Part shown: piece by piece, positions 16,874 to 17,500 of the stretch
How the letters are laid out: each line of letters opens with the position of its first letter
How positions within the stretch are numbered: the first letter of the stretch is position 1
Origin: Trachelipus rathkii
Lineage: Eukaryota > Arthropoda > Malacostraca > Isopoda > Trachelipodidae
Assembly (NCBI GenBank): GCA_015478945.1
Contig: JABUQX010113468.1
Coordinates: 1 to 17,500, forward strand
DNA: 17,500 nt
Direction: 5' to 3'
Notes under the pieces: generated by a model
What the model saw: only the letters and a program-made list of their open reading frames with translations
Told to the model about the DNA's origin: nothing
Databases searched by the model: none
Position numbers and translations under genes: made by a program

Positions 16874-17302
16874 TACTTTGCCCAAAGCCAAACTTCCTTT
16901 TGTAAATTCCGTCTACTTTGCCTAAGAGCAAACTTCGTTCTTTAAATTCCAGTCACTTTGCTCAACGTCATACTTCGTCCTTTATACTCCCACTACTTTT
17001 CCTAACGTCAAACGTCATTCTAAAACTCCACCCACTTTCCCTAATGTCAAATTACGCCTTTGAAACTCCCCCCCCCTTCCACTATACCTAACGTCAAGCT
17101 TCTTCCTTGATACCCTGATTGCTTTGCCTAGCTTCTAGCTTTGCCCTTGAAACTCCGCTACTTTAACTACGTCAAACTTTGTCATTTAAACTTCACCACC
17201 GTGCCTATCATTCAAACATTTCTCTTGAAATTTCGCGAACCATGACTGTCGTCAAACTTTGCGCATGAAACTCCTCCCACTTTGAGTAACGTCAAACTTT
17301 CC
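16874..17302. repeat. Degenerate minisatellite of about 40 bp period in the carboxypeptidase intron
   Basis: About eleven consecutive units, each built on TACTTTGCCTAACGTCAAAC followed by TTCGTCCTTTAAACTCCNCC. The AACGTCAAAC strip recurs roughly every 40 bp, with substitutions and small length changes; one unit has a C9 run. It lies just upstream of the last exon, on the intron side. Confidence 0.85.
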
Positions 17303-17500
17303 ATGAATCTATTTGATATAAATAATTGTTCGCAAGCTATGTCGGACCAATGTGAGCAGAAAATTGAAACAGATTCGTTTTTCTTTTCGATAAAAAGTAA
17401 GAACGGTACGTCTGCTACAATTCAGCTATTTACATTTAAATTTCTTTATAAAATCGAAGAATGATGTGAGGGATCCTCACGACATCTTCCCGACTAATTG
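17303..17500. other. Intron sequence with no recognisable feature
   Basis: No S10 exon, RNA gene or transposon signature could be recognised on either strand up to the window end. A 60-codon plus-strand open frame here lacks any family resemblance. Confidence 0.5.

Noticed and set aside
16874..17302. CRISPR-like regular repeat array
   Set aside because: Whole units of about 40 bp are repeated and diverged, with no identical repeats alternating with unique spacers, and the context is a spliced eukaryotic gene.
17282..17464. 60-codon plus-strand ORF
   Set aside because: No family resemblance. It begins in the minisatellite and lies inside the intron of the opposite-strand carboxypeptidase gene.

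Overview
The window looks like intergenic and intronic DNA from an AT-rich animal genome, probably an invertebrate and plausibly an arthropod. Evidence for this is the long imperfect (TA)n tracts, a spliced host exon, and decayed hAT, mariner, LINE and Penelope-like elements. No prokaryotic gene organisation is visible. The taxon is inferred from repeat content and one exon, so it is uncertain.

Layout: (1) 2-733, minus strand: N-terminal half of a ZMYM1-type hAT transposase, stopped just where the catalytic core should start. (2) 734-2206: (TA)n, (TAA)n and (GA)n simple repeats around an unclassified stretch carrying a recurrent ATCGCTCC octamer. (3) 2239-2790: an almost pure foldback palindrome (arms about 270 bp, 10-bp spacer) whose left arm carries a hammerhead-ribozyme-like motif on the minus strand. 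(4) 2791-3832: (TA)n. (5) 3838-5468, plus: frameshifted Jockey/CR1-type LINE remnant ending in a 42-nt poly(A), butted against (6) 5469-6076, minus: a mariner transposase remnant. (7) 6336-6852: (TA)n interrupted by a short transposon-end-like island. (8) 6853-13693: the centrepiece, three near-identical copies of one Penelope-like element (PLE). One copy has an intact 832-codon RT plus GIY-YIG ORF (minus). It is in tandem with a 5'-truncated copy (minus), which meets a second 5'-truncated copy head to head (plus) across 12 bp of filler. (9) 13700-14546: (TA)n, (TTTC)n and a LINE C-terminal remnant (minus). (10) 14690-15842: C-terminal half of a hAT transposase (minus) with a (CAT)30 tract and a terminal-inverted-repeat-like end. 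(11) 16349-16481: (TA)n. (12) 16630-16809, minus: last coding exon of a cathepsin A-like serine carboxypeptidase. The intron upstream of it holds a degenerate minisatellite of about 40 bp period (16874-17302).

Nothing here works as an operon. The only host gene is the carboxypeptidase. The only mobile gene that looks coding-competent is the PLE ORF at 7332-9830. The points most worth following are the PLE tandem and inverted architecture, with its start codon lying inside the repeated terminus, and the hammerhead-like foldback element. All calls come from reading the sequence and remembered family signatures; no database search was run.
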